Assembly (NCBI RefSeq): GCF_020618415.1
Contig: NZ_CP085345.1
Location: 2,434,242 to 2,498,241, forward strand
DNA length: 64,000 bases
Source of the DNA: Cupriavidus sp. MP-37
Lineage (GTDB): Bacteria > Pseudomonadota > Gammaproteobacteria > Burkholderiales > Burkholderiaceae
Reading direction: 5' to 3'
The notes under the pieces are model-generated. The model saw only the letters and a list, made by a program, of their open reading frames with translations, was not told the origin of the DNA and did not search any database. The translations under genes and the position numbers were made by a program. Below, one piece after another: positions 52,164 to 60,920 of the stretch (within the stretch, counting starts at the first letter, position 1; every line of letters begins with the position of its first letter).

Positions 52164-52937
52164 TCATGGCACTTCGCGCACCTCGTGCGCCTCGCGCGTG
52201 GCGCGGCGCTGCCGGCGCCGTTGCCGCGCCAGCATGTTCAGCCCCTCGACCGCGGCCGAGAACGCCATTGCCGTATAGATATAACCCTTGGGCACGTGCG
52301 TGCCGAGGCCTTCGGCGATCAGCGTCATGCCGATCATCATCAGGAAGGCCAGCGCCAGCATCACGATGGTGGGGTTGCGGTTGATGAAGTTGGCCAGCGG
52401 CGTCGCGGCGAACAGCATCGCCATCACTGCCGCGATGACCGCCACGAACATGATCTGCACGTGCTCGGTCATGCCGACCGCAGTGATGATGCTGTCGATC
52501 GAAAACACCAGGTCCAGCACCAGGATCTGGCCGATGGCCGCGGCAAAGCTGTGCACCGCCTTGGCCGTGCCGCCTTCCTCGCCTTCTTCGGCGGCGGTGA
52601 CGTGGTGATGGATTTCCCGCGTGGCCTTCCACACCAGGAAGCCGCCGCCGGCGATCAGGATCAGGTCGCGCCATGACAGGCCATGGCCGAGCACGGTGAA
52701 GAGCGGCTGGGTCAGCGTGACGATGAAGGCGATGGTTGCCAGCAGGCCAAGACGCAGCAGCAGCGCCAGGCTGATGCCGATCTTGCGGGCTTTTTCCCGC
52801 ATCTCCAGCGGCAGCTTGTTGGTCAGGATCGAGATGAAGATCAGGTTGTCGATCCCCAGCACGATTTCCATGGCCACCAGCGTGGCCAGTGCCGCCCAGG
52901 CGGCGGGATCGCGCAGCAATGCCAACGTCGCTTCCAT
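52164..52937 (-). CDS. TerC-family integral membrane protein
   Basis: The 257-residue protein has about seven transmembrane helices and the TerC signatures: [20 protein letters not shown] with the conserved Asp in the first helices, and the matching [17 protein letters not shown]. TerC/Alx proteins are linked to tellurite resistance and to metal (manganese) export. A basic C-terminal tail follows the last helix ([16 protein letters not shown]). No yybP-ykoY riboswitch is recognisable in the upstream 130 nt. An upstream in-frame ATG at 53045 was rejected, as the extension is basic and non-family-like. Confidence 0.87.
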   Translation of the reverse strand: MEATLALLRDPAAWAALATLVAMEIVLGIDNLIFISILTNKLPLEMREKARKIGISLALLLRLGLLATIAFIVTLTQPLFTVLGHGLSWRDLILIAGGGFLVWKATREIHHHVTAAEEGEEGGTAKAVHSFAAAIGQILVLDLVFSIDSIITAVGMTEHVQIMFVAVIAAVMAMLFAATPLANFINRNPTIVMLALAFLMMIGMTLIAEGLGTHVPKGYIYTAMAFSAAVEGLNMLARQRRRQRRATREAHEVREVP

Positions 52938-53097
52938 GAAGGCTCCGATGTGGTTGGAGGGCGCCGTGAACCGCCGCAGGCGCACGCAAGGCTTCATGTT
53001 AGCGCAGCGCCCCTTGCCCGAGCAGCCTGTCGGAGGATGATTCAAGGCGCTCGACAGGAATGCTGTGGCAGGTTGCTATGTGCTCGCATGGAATATA

Positions 53098-53112
53098 GTA
53101 TGTGATATATCA
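53098..53112 (+). promoter_or_regulatory. Oxalate-regulon motif, copy 1 (upstream of reductase)
   Basis: GTATGTGATATATCA matches the 15-mer consensus fully and lies 34 bp before the reductase start. The core TGATATATCA (53103-53112) is a perfect 10-bp palindrome. The start codon is preceded by AAGGAGG, and the motif overlaps the zone where a promoter would be expected. Confidence 0.7.
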
Positions 53113-53145
53113 AAAGATCCAATCGAGCCATCAAGGAGGCAGCAT

Positions 53146-54123
53146 ATGAAAGTCTGTATCTACGGCGCCGGAGCCATCGGCGGCTATGTCGGCGCGCAAC
53201 TGGCGCGCGCGGGGGCCGAGGTCAGCTTCGTCGCGCGCGGACCCCACCTCGCGGCGATGCAGGAACACGGCGTCAAGCTGCTGATCGACGGCGAGGAGCG
53301 GGTCGCGAAAGTGCGCTGCACCAGCGATCCGCGTGAGCTCGGGCACCAGGACTATGTGTTCATCACCCTCAAGGCGCATTCGGTGCCCGGGGTGGTGGAC
53401 CAGATGCAGCCGCTGTTGGGGCCGGACACCGCGATCGTGACCGGGGTCAACGGCATTCCTTACTGGTACTTCTACAAGCACGGCGGCGAGCTGGCCGGGC
53501 GCACGCTGGAGAGCGTCGATCCCGGCGGGCGCCAGTGGCAGCGCCTGGGGCCCGAGCGGGCGATCGGCTGCGTGGTCTATCCGGCCGCCGAAATCGTCGC
53601 GCCGGGCGTGATCAAGCATGTCTATGGCAAGAAGTTTCCGCTGGGCGAGCCGGACGGCAGCCGCTCCGCGCGCGTGACCGCGCTCAGCGAGATGATGATG
53701 GCGGCCGACCTCGACGCCCCCGTGCGCGACAACATCCGCGACGAGATCTGGCTCAAGCTGTGGGGCAACCTGTGCTTCAACCCGATCAGCGCGCTGACCC
53801 ACGCCACGCTCGATGTCATCACCGCCGACCCCGCCACGCGCGCGCTGTCGCGCCAGATGATGGTGGAAGCGCAGGGCATCGCCGAGCGCTTCGGGGTGAA
53901 ATTCCGGGTCGACGTGGAGCGGCGCATCGACGGCGCCGGCGCCGTGGGCGCGCACAAGACCTCGATGCTGCAGGACCTGGAGGCGGGGCGGGCCATGGAA
54001 ATCGACCCGCTGCTGACGGTGGTGCAGGAAATGGGGCGGCTGGTGGGCGCGCCGACGCCGATGTGCGACGCGGTGCTCGGGCTGATCAAGCAACGCGACG
54101 CGATGGCGAAGCTTGCCGCCTAG
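53146..54123 (+). CDS. Ketopantoate reductase (PanE/ApbA)-family NADPH oxidoreductase, probable oxalyl-CoA/glyoxylate reductase
   Basis: The 325-residue protein starts with the NADP Rossmann motif CIYGAGAIGGYVGAQLARAG, has YVFITLKAHSVPGVVD, and the C-terminal catalytic domain EIWLKLWGNLCFNPISALTH with the family Lys and Asn residues, followed by HKTSMLQDLEAGRAMEID. True ketopantoate reductases are somewhat shorter, and the context is not pantothenate synthesis. It carries the same upstream 15-bp motif as frc and oxc. In Methylobacterium a paralogue called PanE2 has been linked (from memory) to oxalyl-CoA reduction. I therefore infer reduction of oxalyl-CoA or glyoxylate. AAGGAGG lies 6 nt before the ATG. 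Confidence 0.85.
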   Translation: MKVCIYGAGAIGGYVGAQLARAGAEVSFVARGPHLAAMQEHGVKLLIDGEERVAKVRCTSDPRELGHQDYVFITLKAHSVPGVVDQMQPLLGPDTAIVTGVNGIPYWYFYKHGGELAGRTLESVDPGGRQWQRLGPERAIGCVVYPAAEIVAPGVIKHVYGKKFPLGEPDGSRSARVTALSEMMMAADLDAPVRDNIRDEIWLKLWGNLCFNPISALTHATLDVITADPATRALSRQMMVEAQGIAERFGVKFRVDVERRIDGAGAVGAHKTSMLQDLEAGRAMEIDPLLTVVQEMGRLVGAPTPMCDAVLGLIKQRDAMAKLAA

Positions 54124-54160
54124 GAGCAGGGGACGCCGCCGGGTCGGGCGTTCCCGGGGG

Positions 54161-54200
54161 CGCGAGCCGGGCGAGTGAGGTGATGCTTGCCCGGCTCGCG
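54161..54200 (+). terminator. 12-bp stem-loop between reductase and gntR genes
   Basis: CGCGAGCCGGGC (54161-54172) pairs perfectly with 54189-54200 around a 16-nt loop, 37 nt after the reductase stop codon. No T-run follows, so termination would be rho-assisted, or the hairpin may protect the mRNA end. Confidence 0.5.
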
Positions 54201-54222
54201 AAACCGGAAGGCAGGGCGATTG

Positions 54223-54237
54223 TGATATACCATATAC
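54223..54237 (-). promoter_or_regulatory. Oxalate-regulon motif, copy 2 (upstream of gntR, degenerate)
   Basis: On the minus strand this reads GTATATGGTATATCA, 13 of 15 positions matching the consensus. It lies 153 bp upstream of the gntR start codon and suits autoregulation of the regulator with weaker binding. Confidence 0.5.
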
Positions 54238-54390
54238 GACAGGCCGCGCACTGCTTTTGTGCCGATGCATGTGGACCGCGCATCGTTTGATGCGTTTTCA
54301 TAATGGGTCAGGCGTTTTTGCTAAGCTGTGCAGCAATGCGGCGGGCTGCCATTCCGGCTGCCCGGCCGCCGGTCTCACACGAGCTCATTC

Positions 54391-55110
54391 ATGTCTGCGC
54401 AAAGCCAATCCATCGTCCAGCCCAACGGGCTGGCCCTGTCGGTACAACCGATCAACGCCGGCGCCAGCCTGCGCGACCAGGCCTACGCCATGCTGCGGCA
54501 GGCCATCGCCGACGCCGACATCTACCAGTCGCGCGACGAGATCCGGCTGGATGAACGGGTGCTGAGCGAGGCCATGGGCGTCAGCCGCACGCCGATCCGC
54601 GAGGCCATGACGCTGCTGGAGCAGGAGGGCTTCCTGCGCACCGTGCCGCGGCGGGGCATCTACATCATGCGCAAGACCAAGCGCGAGATCGTCGAGATGA
54701 TCCAGATGTGGGCCGCGCTCGAAAGCATGGCGGCGCGGCTGGCCACCGAGAACGCCACCGACGCCGAGATCGCGCAGCTGCGCAGCATGTTCGACAGCTT
54801 CCGCGATTCCACCCCGGCCGAGCATATCGAAGAGTATTCCGACGCCAATATCGCGTTCCACCAGGCGATCGTGCAGCTGTCCAAGTCGCAGATCATCATG
54901 GACACGATCCGCAACATCTTTATCCACGTGCGCGCCATCCGGAAGATGACGATCTCGCAGAGCGACCGCGCGGCACGCTCGATCGTGGATCACCTGCGCA
55001 TCATCGAGGCGCTGGAAAGGCGGGACACCGAACTGGCGGAGCGGCTGGTGCGGCAGCATTCGCTGGACCTCGCTGACTATGTGGAGAAGCACTGCGATTT
55101 CCTGGACTGA
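54391..55110 (+). CDS. GntR-family (FCD) regulator, probable oxalate-regulon regulator
   Basis: This 239-residue protein has a winged helix (LRDQAYAMLRQAIADADIYQ; EAMGVSRTPIREAMTLLEQE; RTVPRRGIYIM) and an FCD domain with conserved His/Asp (DANIAFHQAIVQLSKS; VDHLRIIEALERRD). It lies between the reductase and frc genes. The 15-bp motif GTATGTGATATATCA is found at six promoter-proximal sites in this region including upstream of its own gene; the AT-rich palindromic centre fits FCD operators. Its ligand is probably oxalyl-CoA, oxalate, formyl-CoA or glyoxylate, by inference. An upstream ATG at 54328 is in frame but less likely. Confidence 0.88.
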   Translation: MSAQSQSIVQPNGLALSVQPINAGASLRDQAYAMLRQAIADADIYQSRDEIRLDERVLSEAMGVSRTPIREAMTLLEQEGFLRTVPRRGIYIMRKTKREIVEMIQMWAALESMAARLATENATDAEIAQLRSMFDSFRDSTPAEHIEEYSDANIAFHQAIVQLSKSQIIMDTIRNIFIHVRAIRKMTISQSDRAARSIVDHLRIIEALERRDTELAERLVRQHSLDLADYVEKHCDFLD

Positions 55111-55133
55111 AGCAGCCAGGAACCCGGCTCAAG

Positions 55134-55160
55134 AACGGCGGACTTCGGTCCGCCGTTTTG
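55134..55160 (+). terminator. Rho-independent terminator after gntR
   Basis: A perfect 10-bp stem AACGGCGGAC / GTCCGCCGTT (55134-55143, 55148-55157) with the stable TTCG tetraloop is followed by TTTTGCTTTCTT. It ends the gntR transcript 24 nt after the stop codon. Confidence 0.92.
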
Positions 55161-55204
55161 CTTTCTTGCCCGCAATGGCGTGGGCGAGGTCATTTCGCTA
55201 AATG

Positions 55205-55219
55205 GTGTGTGATATATCA
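55205..55219 (+). promoter_or_regulatory. Oxalate-regulon motif, copy 3 (distal site of frc)
   Basis: GTGTGTGATATATCA, 14 of 15 to consensus, with the perfect palindrome TGATATATCA at 55210-55219. It lies 204 bp upstream of frc and 157 bp (centre to centre) from copy 4, close to 15 helical turns. Confidence 0.6.
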
Positions 55220-55361
55220 ATGTGAAAAGCGGCGCCGCCTTTATACCAGCATGGCCCTGAAATCGCTCTCTCTTATGTGCTGAAGGACCAGACTGCGGCT
55301 CACTGTTGCGCCGCATCGTCGATATTTCCGCCGTAAGCGCCAAACTCCCCTTGCTCTCTTC

Positions 55362-55383
55362 TGATATATCACATACCGTATGT
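55362..55383. promoter_or_regulatory. Oxalate-regulon motif, copy 4 (proximal site of frc)
   Basis: The motif is on the minus strand at 55362-55376, 15 of 15 to consensus, and continues into the 13-bp palindrome ACATACCGTATGT (55371-55383). The 28-nt stretch 55361-55388 is identical to 62586-62613 upstream of oxc. It lies 40 bp upstream of the frc start codon, where a bound regulator would block or contact RNA polymerase. Confidence 0.72.
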
Positions 55384-55423
55384 CATCAGAGACTACAAAT
55401 CGCGGAAGAGGAGACGCTTCGCA

Positions 55424-56656
55424 ATGGAAACCAAAGCCCTGCAAGGAGTGCGCATCCTGGACATGACCCACGTCCAGGCGGGCCCGTCGGCGACGCAGTT
55501 GATGGCGTGGCTGGGCGCCGACGTGATCAAGGTGGAGATGCCGGGACGCGGCGACATCACGCGCAGCCAGCTGCGCGATGTGCCCAACGCCGACAGCCTG
55601 TACTTCACCATGCTCAACTCGAACAAGCGCAGCCTGACGCTGAATATGAAAACGCCCGAAGGCAAGGCGCTGCTCGAAGACCTGATCCAGCGCAGCGACG
55701 TGCTGATCGAGAACTTCGGCCCCGGCGTGCTGGCGCGCGCGGGTTTCGACTGGGACCACATGCAGGACCTGAACCCGCGGCTGGTCTATGCCTCGATCAA
55801 GGGCTTCGGCCCGGGCCCGTACGCCGACTGCAAGGCCTACGAGAACGTGGCGCAGTGCATGGGCGGCTCGGCTTCCACGACCGGCGACGCCGACGGCGTG
55901 CCGACCGTGACCGGCGCGCAGATCGGCGATTCCGGCACCGGCGTGCATGCCGTGGTCGGCATCCTGGCCGCGCTGCTGCACCGCGAGCACACCGGCCGCG
56001 GCCAGCGCGTGGAAGTGGCGATGCAGGACGCGGTGCTGAACCTGTGCCGGGTCAAGCTGCGCGACCAGCAGCGCCTGGCCAATGGGCCGCTGCGCGAATA
56101 TCCCAACGAAGAGTTCGGCGACCACGTGCCGCGCGCGGGCAATGCCTCGGGCGGCGGGCAGCCGGGCGCGGCGCTGCGCTGCGCGCCGGGCGGTCCCAAC
56201 GACTATGTCTACGTCATCATCCAGCCGCAGGGCTGGGAGCCGCTGATGCGCCTGTGCGGGCGCGAGGACCTCATCACCAACCCGGACTACGCCACGCCGG
56301 AAGCCCGCCTCAAGCACCTGGCCGACTGCTTCGCCGTGATCGAGAAATGGACGCGCGGCATCAGCAAGTTCGAGGTGATGGCAGCGCTCAACGAAGTGGA
56401 TGTGCCGTGCGGCCCGATCCTGTCGATGAAGGACCTGATCGAAGACGAGTCGCTGTACCAGCGCGGCTACCTGGTCGAGCTCGAGCATCCGCAGCGCGGC
56501 AGCTACGTGCAGCTGGGCTGCCCGATCACGCTGTCGGCCTCGCCGGTGCAGGTGGAACGCTCGCCGCTGCTGGGCGAGCACACCGAGGAGATCCTCGAGT
56601 GGCTGGGCCGCACGCCCGCGCAGATCGCCGCGATGAAGCTGGCCGGCGCGGTATGA
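55424..56656 (+). CDS. frc: Formyl-CoA:oxalate CoA-transferase
   Basis: The 410-residue class III CoA-transferase (Oxalobacter Frc is 428) transfers CoA from formyl-CoA to oxalate in the cytoplasm. Catalytic Asp169 falls in [12 protein letters not shown] exactly as in the characterised enzyme, and the glycine loop SGGGQPG lies at residues 242-248. The N-terminal [20 protein letters not shown] and [11 protein letters not shown] are CoA-binding hallmarks. Two copies of the regulon motif lie upstream. Its product oxalyl-CoA is used by Oxc and perhaps by the reductase at 53.1 kb. No gene in frame overlaps; the fumarylacetoacetase-family gene follows after 149 nt. Confidence 0.93.
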   Translation: METKALQGVRILDMTHVQAGPSATQLMAWLGADVIKVEMPGRGDITRSQLRDVPNADSLYFTMLNSNKRSLTLNMKTPEGKALLEDLIQRSDVLIENFGPGVLARAGFDWDHMQDLNPRLVYASIKGFGPGPYADCKAYENVAQCMGGSASTTGDADGVPTVTGAQIGDSGTGVHAVVGILAALLHREHTGRGQRVEVAMQDAVLNLCRVKLRDQQRLANGPLREYPNEEFGDHVPRAGNASGGGQPGAALRCAPGGPNDYVYVIIQPQGWEPLMRLCGREDLITNPDYATPEARLKHLADCFAVIEKWTRGISKFEVMAALNEVDVPCGPILSMKDLIEDESLYQRGYLVELEHPQRGSYVQLGCPITLSASPVQVERSPLLGEHTEEILEWLGRTPAQIAAMKLAGAV

Positions 56657-56679
56657 GGCTGGCCTGATGCGATGGCCGC

Positions 56680-56707
56680 CGTCATTCCCGCCAGCGCGGG
56701 AATGACG
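56680..56707. repeat. 12-bp palindromic hairpin (REP-like)
   Basis: CGTCATTCCCGC (56680-56691) and its exact complement (56696-56707) flank a 4-nt loop in the frc to fumarylacetoacetase-family gap. The sequence is of the GTCATTCCCGC type seen as dispersed repeats in many bacteria. It could stabilise or attenuate the transcript. Confidence 0.6.
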
Positions 56708-56805
56708 AGCGTGCCGCGCGGTCCTGCTTTCCCTCCCTTTCCAAGATTCCTGCAACCGTCATCGGCGCAGGCGGGGCCTCGCTTTGCCTGCGCAAGGAGC
56801 ATGCT

Positions 56806-57588
56806 GTGCAAACCTGGATACGTTTTCGCCGCGCCGACGGCAGCATCGGCCATGGCCGCCTCGACGAGGCCAACCCCGACCGCGTCGTCGAATATGACGG
56901 CGACGGCTTCGACAATCCCCGTCCTACCGGCGCCGTGCATGACCGCGCCGCGCTGACCGTGGTCGCGCCGTGCGCGCCGGGCAAGGTGGTGGCGCTGTGG
57001 AACAACTTCCACGCGCTCGCGCGCAAGCTGGAAAAGCCGGTGCCGACGCACCCGCTGTTCCTGATCAAGCCGGCGACCTCGCTGGCCGGTCCCAACGACG
57101 CCGTGCAGCGCCCCAAGAGCTACGACGGCAAGATCGTCTACGAGGGCGAGCTGGGCATCGTCATCGGCAGGAAGGCGCGCAACGTGACGGTGGCGGAGGC
57201 CGGTGCCCATATCTTCGGCTACACCATCGTCAACGACGTGACCGCGGCCGAGCTGATCGCGGCCGATCCCAATTTCCCGCAATGGACCCGGGCCAAGGGC
57301 TTCGACACCTTCGGCTGCATCGGTCCGGCGATCGTCACCGGCTTCGACTGGAAAGCCGCCAGCGTGGTCACGCGGCTGGACGGGGTGGAGCGGCAGAACT
57401 ATCCGCTGTCGGACATGATCTTCTCGCCCGAGGAACAGGTCAGCCGGATTTCGCAGGACCTGACGCTGATGCCCGGCGACGTGATTGCGGTGGGCACCTC
57501 GCTGGGCGTGGGTTCGATGAAGGACGGCGCCGTGGTCGAGGTGTCGATCGCCGGCATCGGCTCGCTGGTCAACCATGTGCGCGGCTGA
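56806..57588 (+). CDS. Fumarylacetoacetate hydrolase (FAH)-family protein
   Basis: The 260-residue cytoplasmic, divalent-metal enzyme has the FAH ligand set: the E-x-E pair in [10 protein letters not shown] and the later NDVTAAEL Asp, with the C-terminal [20 protein letters not shown]. The start is a GTG at 56806 with AAGGAG 6 nt upstream. FAHD1-like relatives act on oxaloacetate or acylpyruvates; others hydrolyse or decarboxylate 2-keto-acids. Between frc and pntA it may act on a C2-C4 keto-acid formed during oxalate assimilation. The next gene starts 38 nt downstream. Confidence 0.83.
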   Translation: MQTWIRFRRADGSIGHGRLDEANPDRVVEYDGDGFDNPRPTGAVHDRAALTVVAPCAPGKVVALWNNFHALARKLEKPVPTHPLFLIKPATSLAGPNDAVQRPKSYDGKIVYEGELGIVIGRKARNVTVAEAGAHIFGYTIVNDVTAAELIAADPNFPQWTRAKGFDTFGCIGPAIVTGFDWKAASVVTRLDGVERQNYPLSDMIFSPEEQVSRISQDLTLMPGDVIAVGTSLGVGSMKDGAVVEVSIAGIGSLVNHVRG

Positions 57589-57626
57589 GCCGGGCGCCCG
57601 ATTGTTTTCCTGAAACGGTGAATGCC

Positions 57627-59186
57627 ATGCCAATGACGATCGGTGTGCCACGTGAGGTCCACCCGGGCGAGCGGCGCGTTGCCGCGACCCCGGATTCGGT
57701 CAAGGAACTGCTCAAGCTCGGCTACCAGGTGGTGGTGGAGACCGGCGCGGGCCAGGAGGCGTCGTTCTCGGATGACGACTACCGCGCCGCCGGCGCCGCC
57801 ATTGTCGACGCGGCCAGCCTGTGGGCCTCGGTCGACGTGGTGGCGAAGGTGCGCCCGCCGCAGGTCCACCCCAGCCTGGGGGTGGAAGAGGCGGCGCTGC
57901 TGAAGAAGCACGCCACGCTGATCGGCTTCATCTGGCCGGCGCAGCAGATGGCTATGCTGGAGCGCCTGGCGCAGCGCGGCGCCACGGTGCTGGCGATGGA
58001 CTGCGTGCCGCGCATCTCGCGCGCGCAGAAGCTGGATGCGCTCAGCTCGATGGCCAATATGGCCGGCTATCGCGCGGTGATCGAGGCCGCGCACGCCTTC
58101 GGCCGGCCCTTCGCCGGGCAGATCACCGCCGCCGGCAAGATCCCGCCGGCGCGCGTGCTGGTGATCGGCGCGGGCGTGGCGGGGCTGGCGGCGATCGGCG
58201 CGGCGCGCAGCCTGGGCGCGGTGGTGCGCGCCTTCGATACGCGGCCGGTGGTGCGCCAGCAGATCGAGAGCCTGGGCGCGGAATTCCTCACCGTCGAGAT
58301 CGAAGAGGACGGCAGCGGCAGCGGCGGCTACGCCAAGGAGATGAGCCCGGCCTTTATCGAAGCGGAGATGCGGCTCTTCGCCGAGCAGGCGCGCGAGGTC
58401 GACATCATCATCACCACCGCGCTGATCCCGGGCAAGCCGGCGCCCAAGCTGCTCGAGGCCGCCACCGTCGGGCTGATGCGCGCCGGCAGCGTGGTGGTGG
58501 ACCTGGCCGCCGAGCAGGGCGGCAACTGCGTGCTGACCGTGCCGGGCGAAAGCGTGCGCCGCGACGGCGTCACCATCATCGGCTACACCGACCTGCCCAG
58601 CCGCATGGCGGCGCAGGCGAGCCAGCTCTACGGCACCAATATCCGCCACCTTCTGACCGAGCTGACGCCGGGCAAGGACGGCCAGCTGGTCGTCGACATG
58701 GACGACGAGATGATCCGCGGCGCGACCGTGCTGCACCAGGGCGCGGTCACCTGGCCACCGCCGCCGCTGACGGTGGCGGTACCGCAGCAGCAGGCGCCGG
58801 CCGAGGTGCCGGTGGCGGCCGAAGCGGCGCCGCCGCGCAGCCGCACCGGCACGGCGCTGATTGCACTGGCGCTGGCGGCCGCTGCGCTGCTGGGACTCGG
58901 GGCGGTCGCGCCACCGGCTTTCATGGCGCATTTCACCGTATTCGTGTTGGCGATCTTTGTCGGCTACCAGGTGGTGTGGAACGTCACTGCCGCGCTGCAC
59001 ACGCCGCTGATGAGCGTGACCAATGCCATCAGCGGGATCATCGTGGTCGGCGCACTGGTGCAGCTGGGCAATCCGTCGCTGCTGACGGCGCTGATCGCGG
59101 GCTGCGCGGTGCTGGTGGCCACCATCAATATCGCCGGGGGCTTCCTGGTGACGCAGCGCATGCTGAAGATGTTCCAGCGCGACTAA
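57627..59186 (+). CDS. pntA: NAD(P) transhydrogenase subunit alpha
   Basis: The 519-residue protein is close to E. coli PntA (510). The NAD-binding domain (residues about 1-375) has [40 protein letters not shown] and [14 protein letters not shown]; after a Pro/Ala linker (about 395-420) come four transmembrane helices ([18 protein letters not shown]). With PntB it uses proton motive force to make NADPH from NADH. Starts at 57618 (GTG), 57627 or 57633 are all possible; none has a strong ribosome binding site. It is followed by pntB after 16 nt. Confidence 0.93.
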   Translation: MPMTIGVPREVHPGERRVAATPDSVKELLKLGYQVVVETGAGQEASFSDDDYRAAGAAIVDAASLWASVDVVAKVRPPQVHPSLGVEEAALLKKHATLIGFIWPAQQMAMLERLAQRGATVLAMDCVPRISRAQKLDALSSMANMAGYRAVIEAAHAFGRPFAGQITAAGKIPPARVLVIGAGVAGLAAIGAARSLGAVVRAFDTRPVVRQQIESLGAEFLTVEIEEDGSGSGGYAKEMSPAFIEAEMRLFAEQAREVDIIITTALIPGKPAPKLLEAATVGLMRAGSVVVDLAAEQGGNCVLTVPGESVRRDGVTIIGYTDLPSRMAAQASQLYGTNIRHLLTELTPGKDGQLVVDMDDEMIRGATVLHQGAVTWPPPPLTVAVPQQQAPAEVPVAAEAAPPRSRTGTALIALALAAAALLGLGAVAPPAFMAHFTVFVLAIFVGYQVVWNVTAALHTPLMSVTNAISGIIVVGALVQLGNPSLLTALIAGCAVLVATINIAGGFLVTQRMLKMFQRD

Positions 59187-59202
59187 GGCCAGGGAGAGAA
59201 CC

Positions 59203-60600
59203 ATGCCATCCGGAATCAGCAATATTGCTTACCTCGCCGCCAGCGCGCTGTTCATCCTCAGCCTGAGCGGGCTGAGCCATCCCGCCACCGCGCGGCGCGG
59301 CAACATGCTAGGCATCGCCGGCATGGTGATCGCGGTCATGACCACGGTGCTGGCGGGCAGCGCCGACGGCATCGCCATCATCATCGTCGCGATGGTGGTG
59401 GGGGGCATTGCCGGGGCCATGCTGGCGCGGCGCGTCGAGATGACGCAGATGCCGCAGCTGGTCGCGGTGCTGCACAGCTTTGTCGGCCTGGCCGCGGTGC
59501 TGGTCGGCTACGCCAACTACCTGGAGCCAACCACGCTGACCGGCGCCGAGAAGGCGATCCATGCGGTCGAGACCTACCTCGGCATCCTGATCGGCGCGGT
59601 CACCTTCACCGGATCGATCATCGCCTTCCTCAAGCTGCAGGGCACCATGGGCGGCAAGCCGCTGCTGCTGCCGGGGCGCCACGTGCTCAACGCCGGCGCG
59701 CTGGCGGTGTGCGTGTGGCTGGGCTACGCCTTCCTCGCCGCGCCAGACCCGCAGCAGGGGCTGGTGCCGCTGGCGGCGATGACCGTGATCGCGCTGCTGG
59801 TCGGCGCGCACCTGGTGCTGGCCATCGGCGGCGCCGACATGCCGGTGGTGGTGTCGATGCTGAACAGCTATTCCGGCTGGGCCGCGGCGGCGACCGGCTT
59901 CATGCTCGGCAACGACCTGCTGATCATCACCGGCGCGCTGGTGGGCTCGAGCGGCGCCATCCTCAGCTACATCATGTGCAAGGCGATGAACCGCAAGTTC
60001 CTGTCGGTGATCCTGGGCGGCTTCGGCGCGGTGCAGGCGCAGGGCGCGGCGACCGAGCAGGGCGAGGTGCTGCCGGTGTCGAGCGAGGAAGTCGGCAGCC
60101 TGCTCAAGGACGCCAGCGAGGTCATTATCGTGCCCGGCTACGGCATGGCGGTGGCGCAGGCGCAGGGCACCATCAGCGAGATCGCGCGGCGCTTGCGGGC
60201 GCAGGGCGTCAACGTGCGCTTCGGCATCCACCCGGTCGCCGGGCGCCTGCCCGGGCACATGAACGTGCTGCTGGCCGAGGCGCGGGTGCCGTACGACATC
60301 GTGCTGGAAATGGAAGAGATCAACGACGACTTCGAGAAGGCCGACGTGGTGCTGGTGGTCGGCGCCAACGACATCGTCAACCCGGGTGCGCTGGAAGACC
60401 CCGCCAGCCCGATTGCCGGCATGCCGGTGCTGGAGGTGTGGAAGGCCAGGACCGTGGTGGTGTCCAAGCGCAGCATGGCGGCGGGCTACGCGGGCGTGGA
60501 CAATCCGCTGTTCTACAAGGACAACACGCGCATGTGGTTCGGCGATGCCAAGGGCAGTGTCGATGCGCTGCTGCGGCAGCTGGAGGAAGCCCCGGCCTGA
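59203..60600 (+). CDS. pntB: NAD(P) transhydrogenase subunit beta
   Basis: The 465-residue protein (E. coli PntB 462) has nine or so membrane helices in its N-terminal half ([40 protein letters not shown]) and the soluble NADP-binding domain from about residue 290 ([54 protein letters not shown]). It forms the proton channel and NADP site of transhydrogenase. A ribosome binding site (GGGAG) precedes the ATG and a strong terminator follows the stop codon, closing the frc-FAH-pntA-pntB unit. Confidence 0.94.
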   Translation: MPSGISNIAYLAASALFILSLSGLSHPATARRGNMLGIAGMVIAVMTTVLAGSADGIAIIIVAMVVGGIAGAMLARRVEMTQMPQLVAVLHSFVGLAAVLVGYANYLEPTTLTGAEKAIHAVETYLGILIGAVTFTGSIIAFLKLQGTMGGKPLLLPGRHVLNAGALAVCVWLGYAFLAAPDPQQGLVPLAAMTVIALLVGAHLVLAIGGADMPVVVSMLNSYSGWAAAATGFMLGNDLLIITGALVGSSGAILSYIMCKAMNRKFLSVILGGFGAVQAQGAATEQGEVLPVSSEEVGSLLKDASEVIIVPGYGMAVAQAQGTISEIARRLRAQGVNVRFGIHPVAGRLPGHMNVLLAEARVPYDIVLEMEEINDDFEKADVVLVVGANDIVNPGALEDPASPIAGMPVLEVWKARTVVVSKRSMAAGYAGVDNPLFYKDNTRMWFGDAKGSVDALLRQLEEAPA

Positions 60601-60631
60601 CCGGTCGCCGAGGCGGCGTATCGGCTCGTGC

Positions 60632-60673
60632 AAGCCACCACGGCACGCTCCTGGCGGGCCGTGGTGGCTTTTT
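60632..60673 (+). terminator. Rho-independent terminator after pntB
   Basis: A perfect 13-bp stem (60632-60644 with 60658-60670) with a 13-nt loop ends in TTTTTG. It separates the pntAB transcript from the OxlT-like gene, whose own 247-bp upstream region has no copy of the 15-bp motif. Confidence 0.9.
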
Positions 60674-60920
60674 GCATGGAGGCCGTCGCGCTCGCCCGCC
60701 AGCGCGCGAGGCAATTCATGCGAGTTCCGTTTTATATAAAGGGTCGTGAATAGAAACGATAAAAAACTTTAAGACTAGTCAAATTAAGCTTCAGGTAGCA
60801 TCAATCCACGACTTCACGTGCCGCAATGCCAGGCGCCGGTCTAACTGCGAAAGGGGCATCCCACAACGCCCCGCTGTGCCCGCCCGGGCGCAAACGAGAA
60901 CGAACCAGGAGACAACACAG

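Noticed and set aside
52938..53060. Possible yybP-ykoY manganese riboswitch upstream of the TerC gene
   Set aside because: TerC relatives are often preceded by this riboswitch, but the conserved core elements could not be found in the upstream 130 nt.
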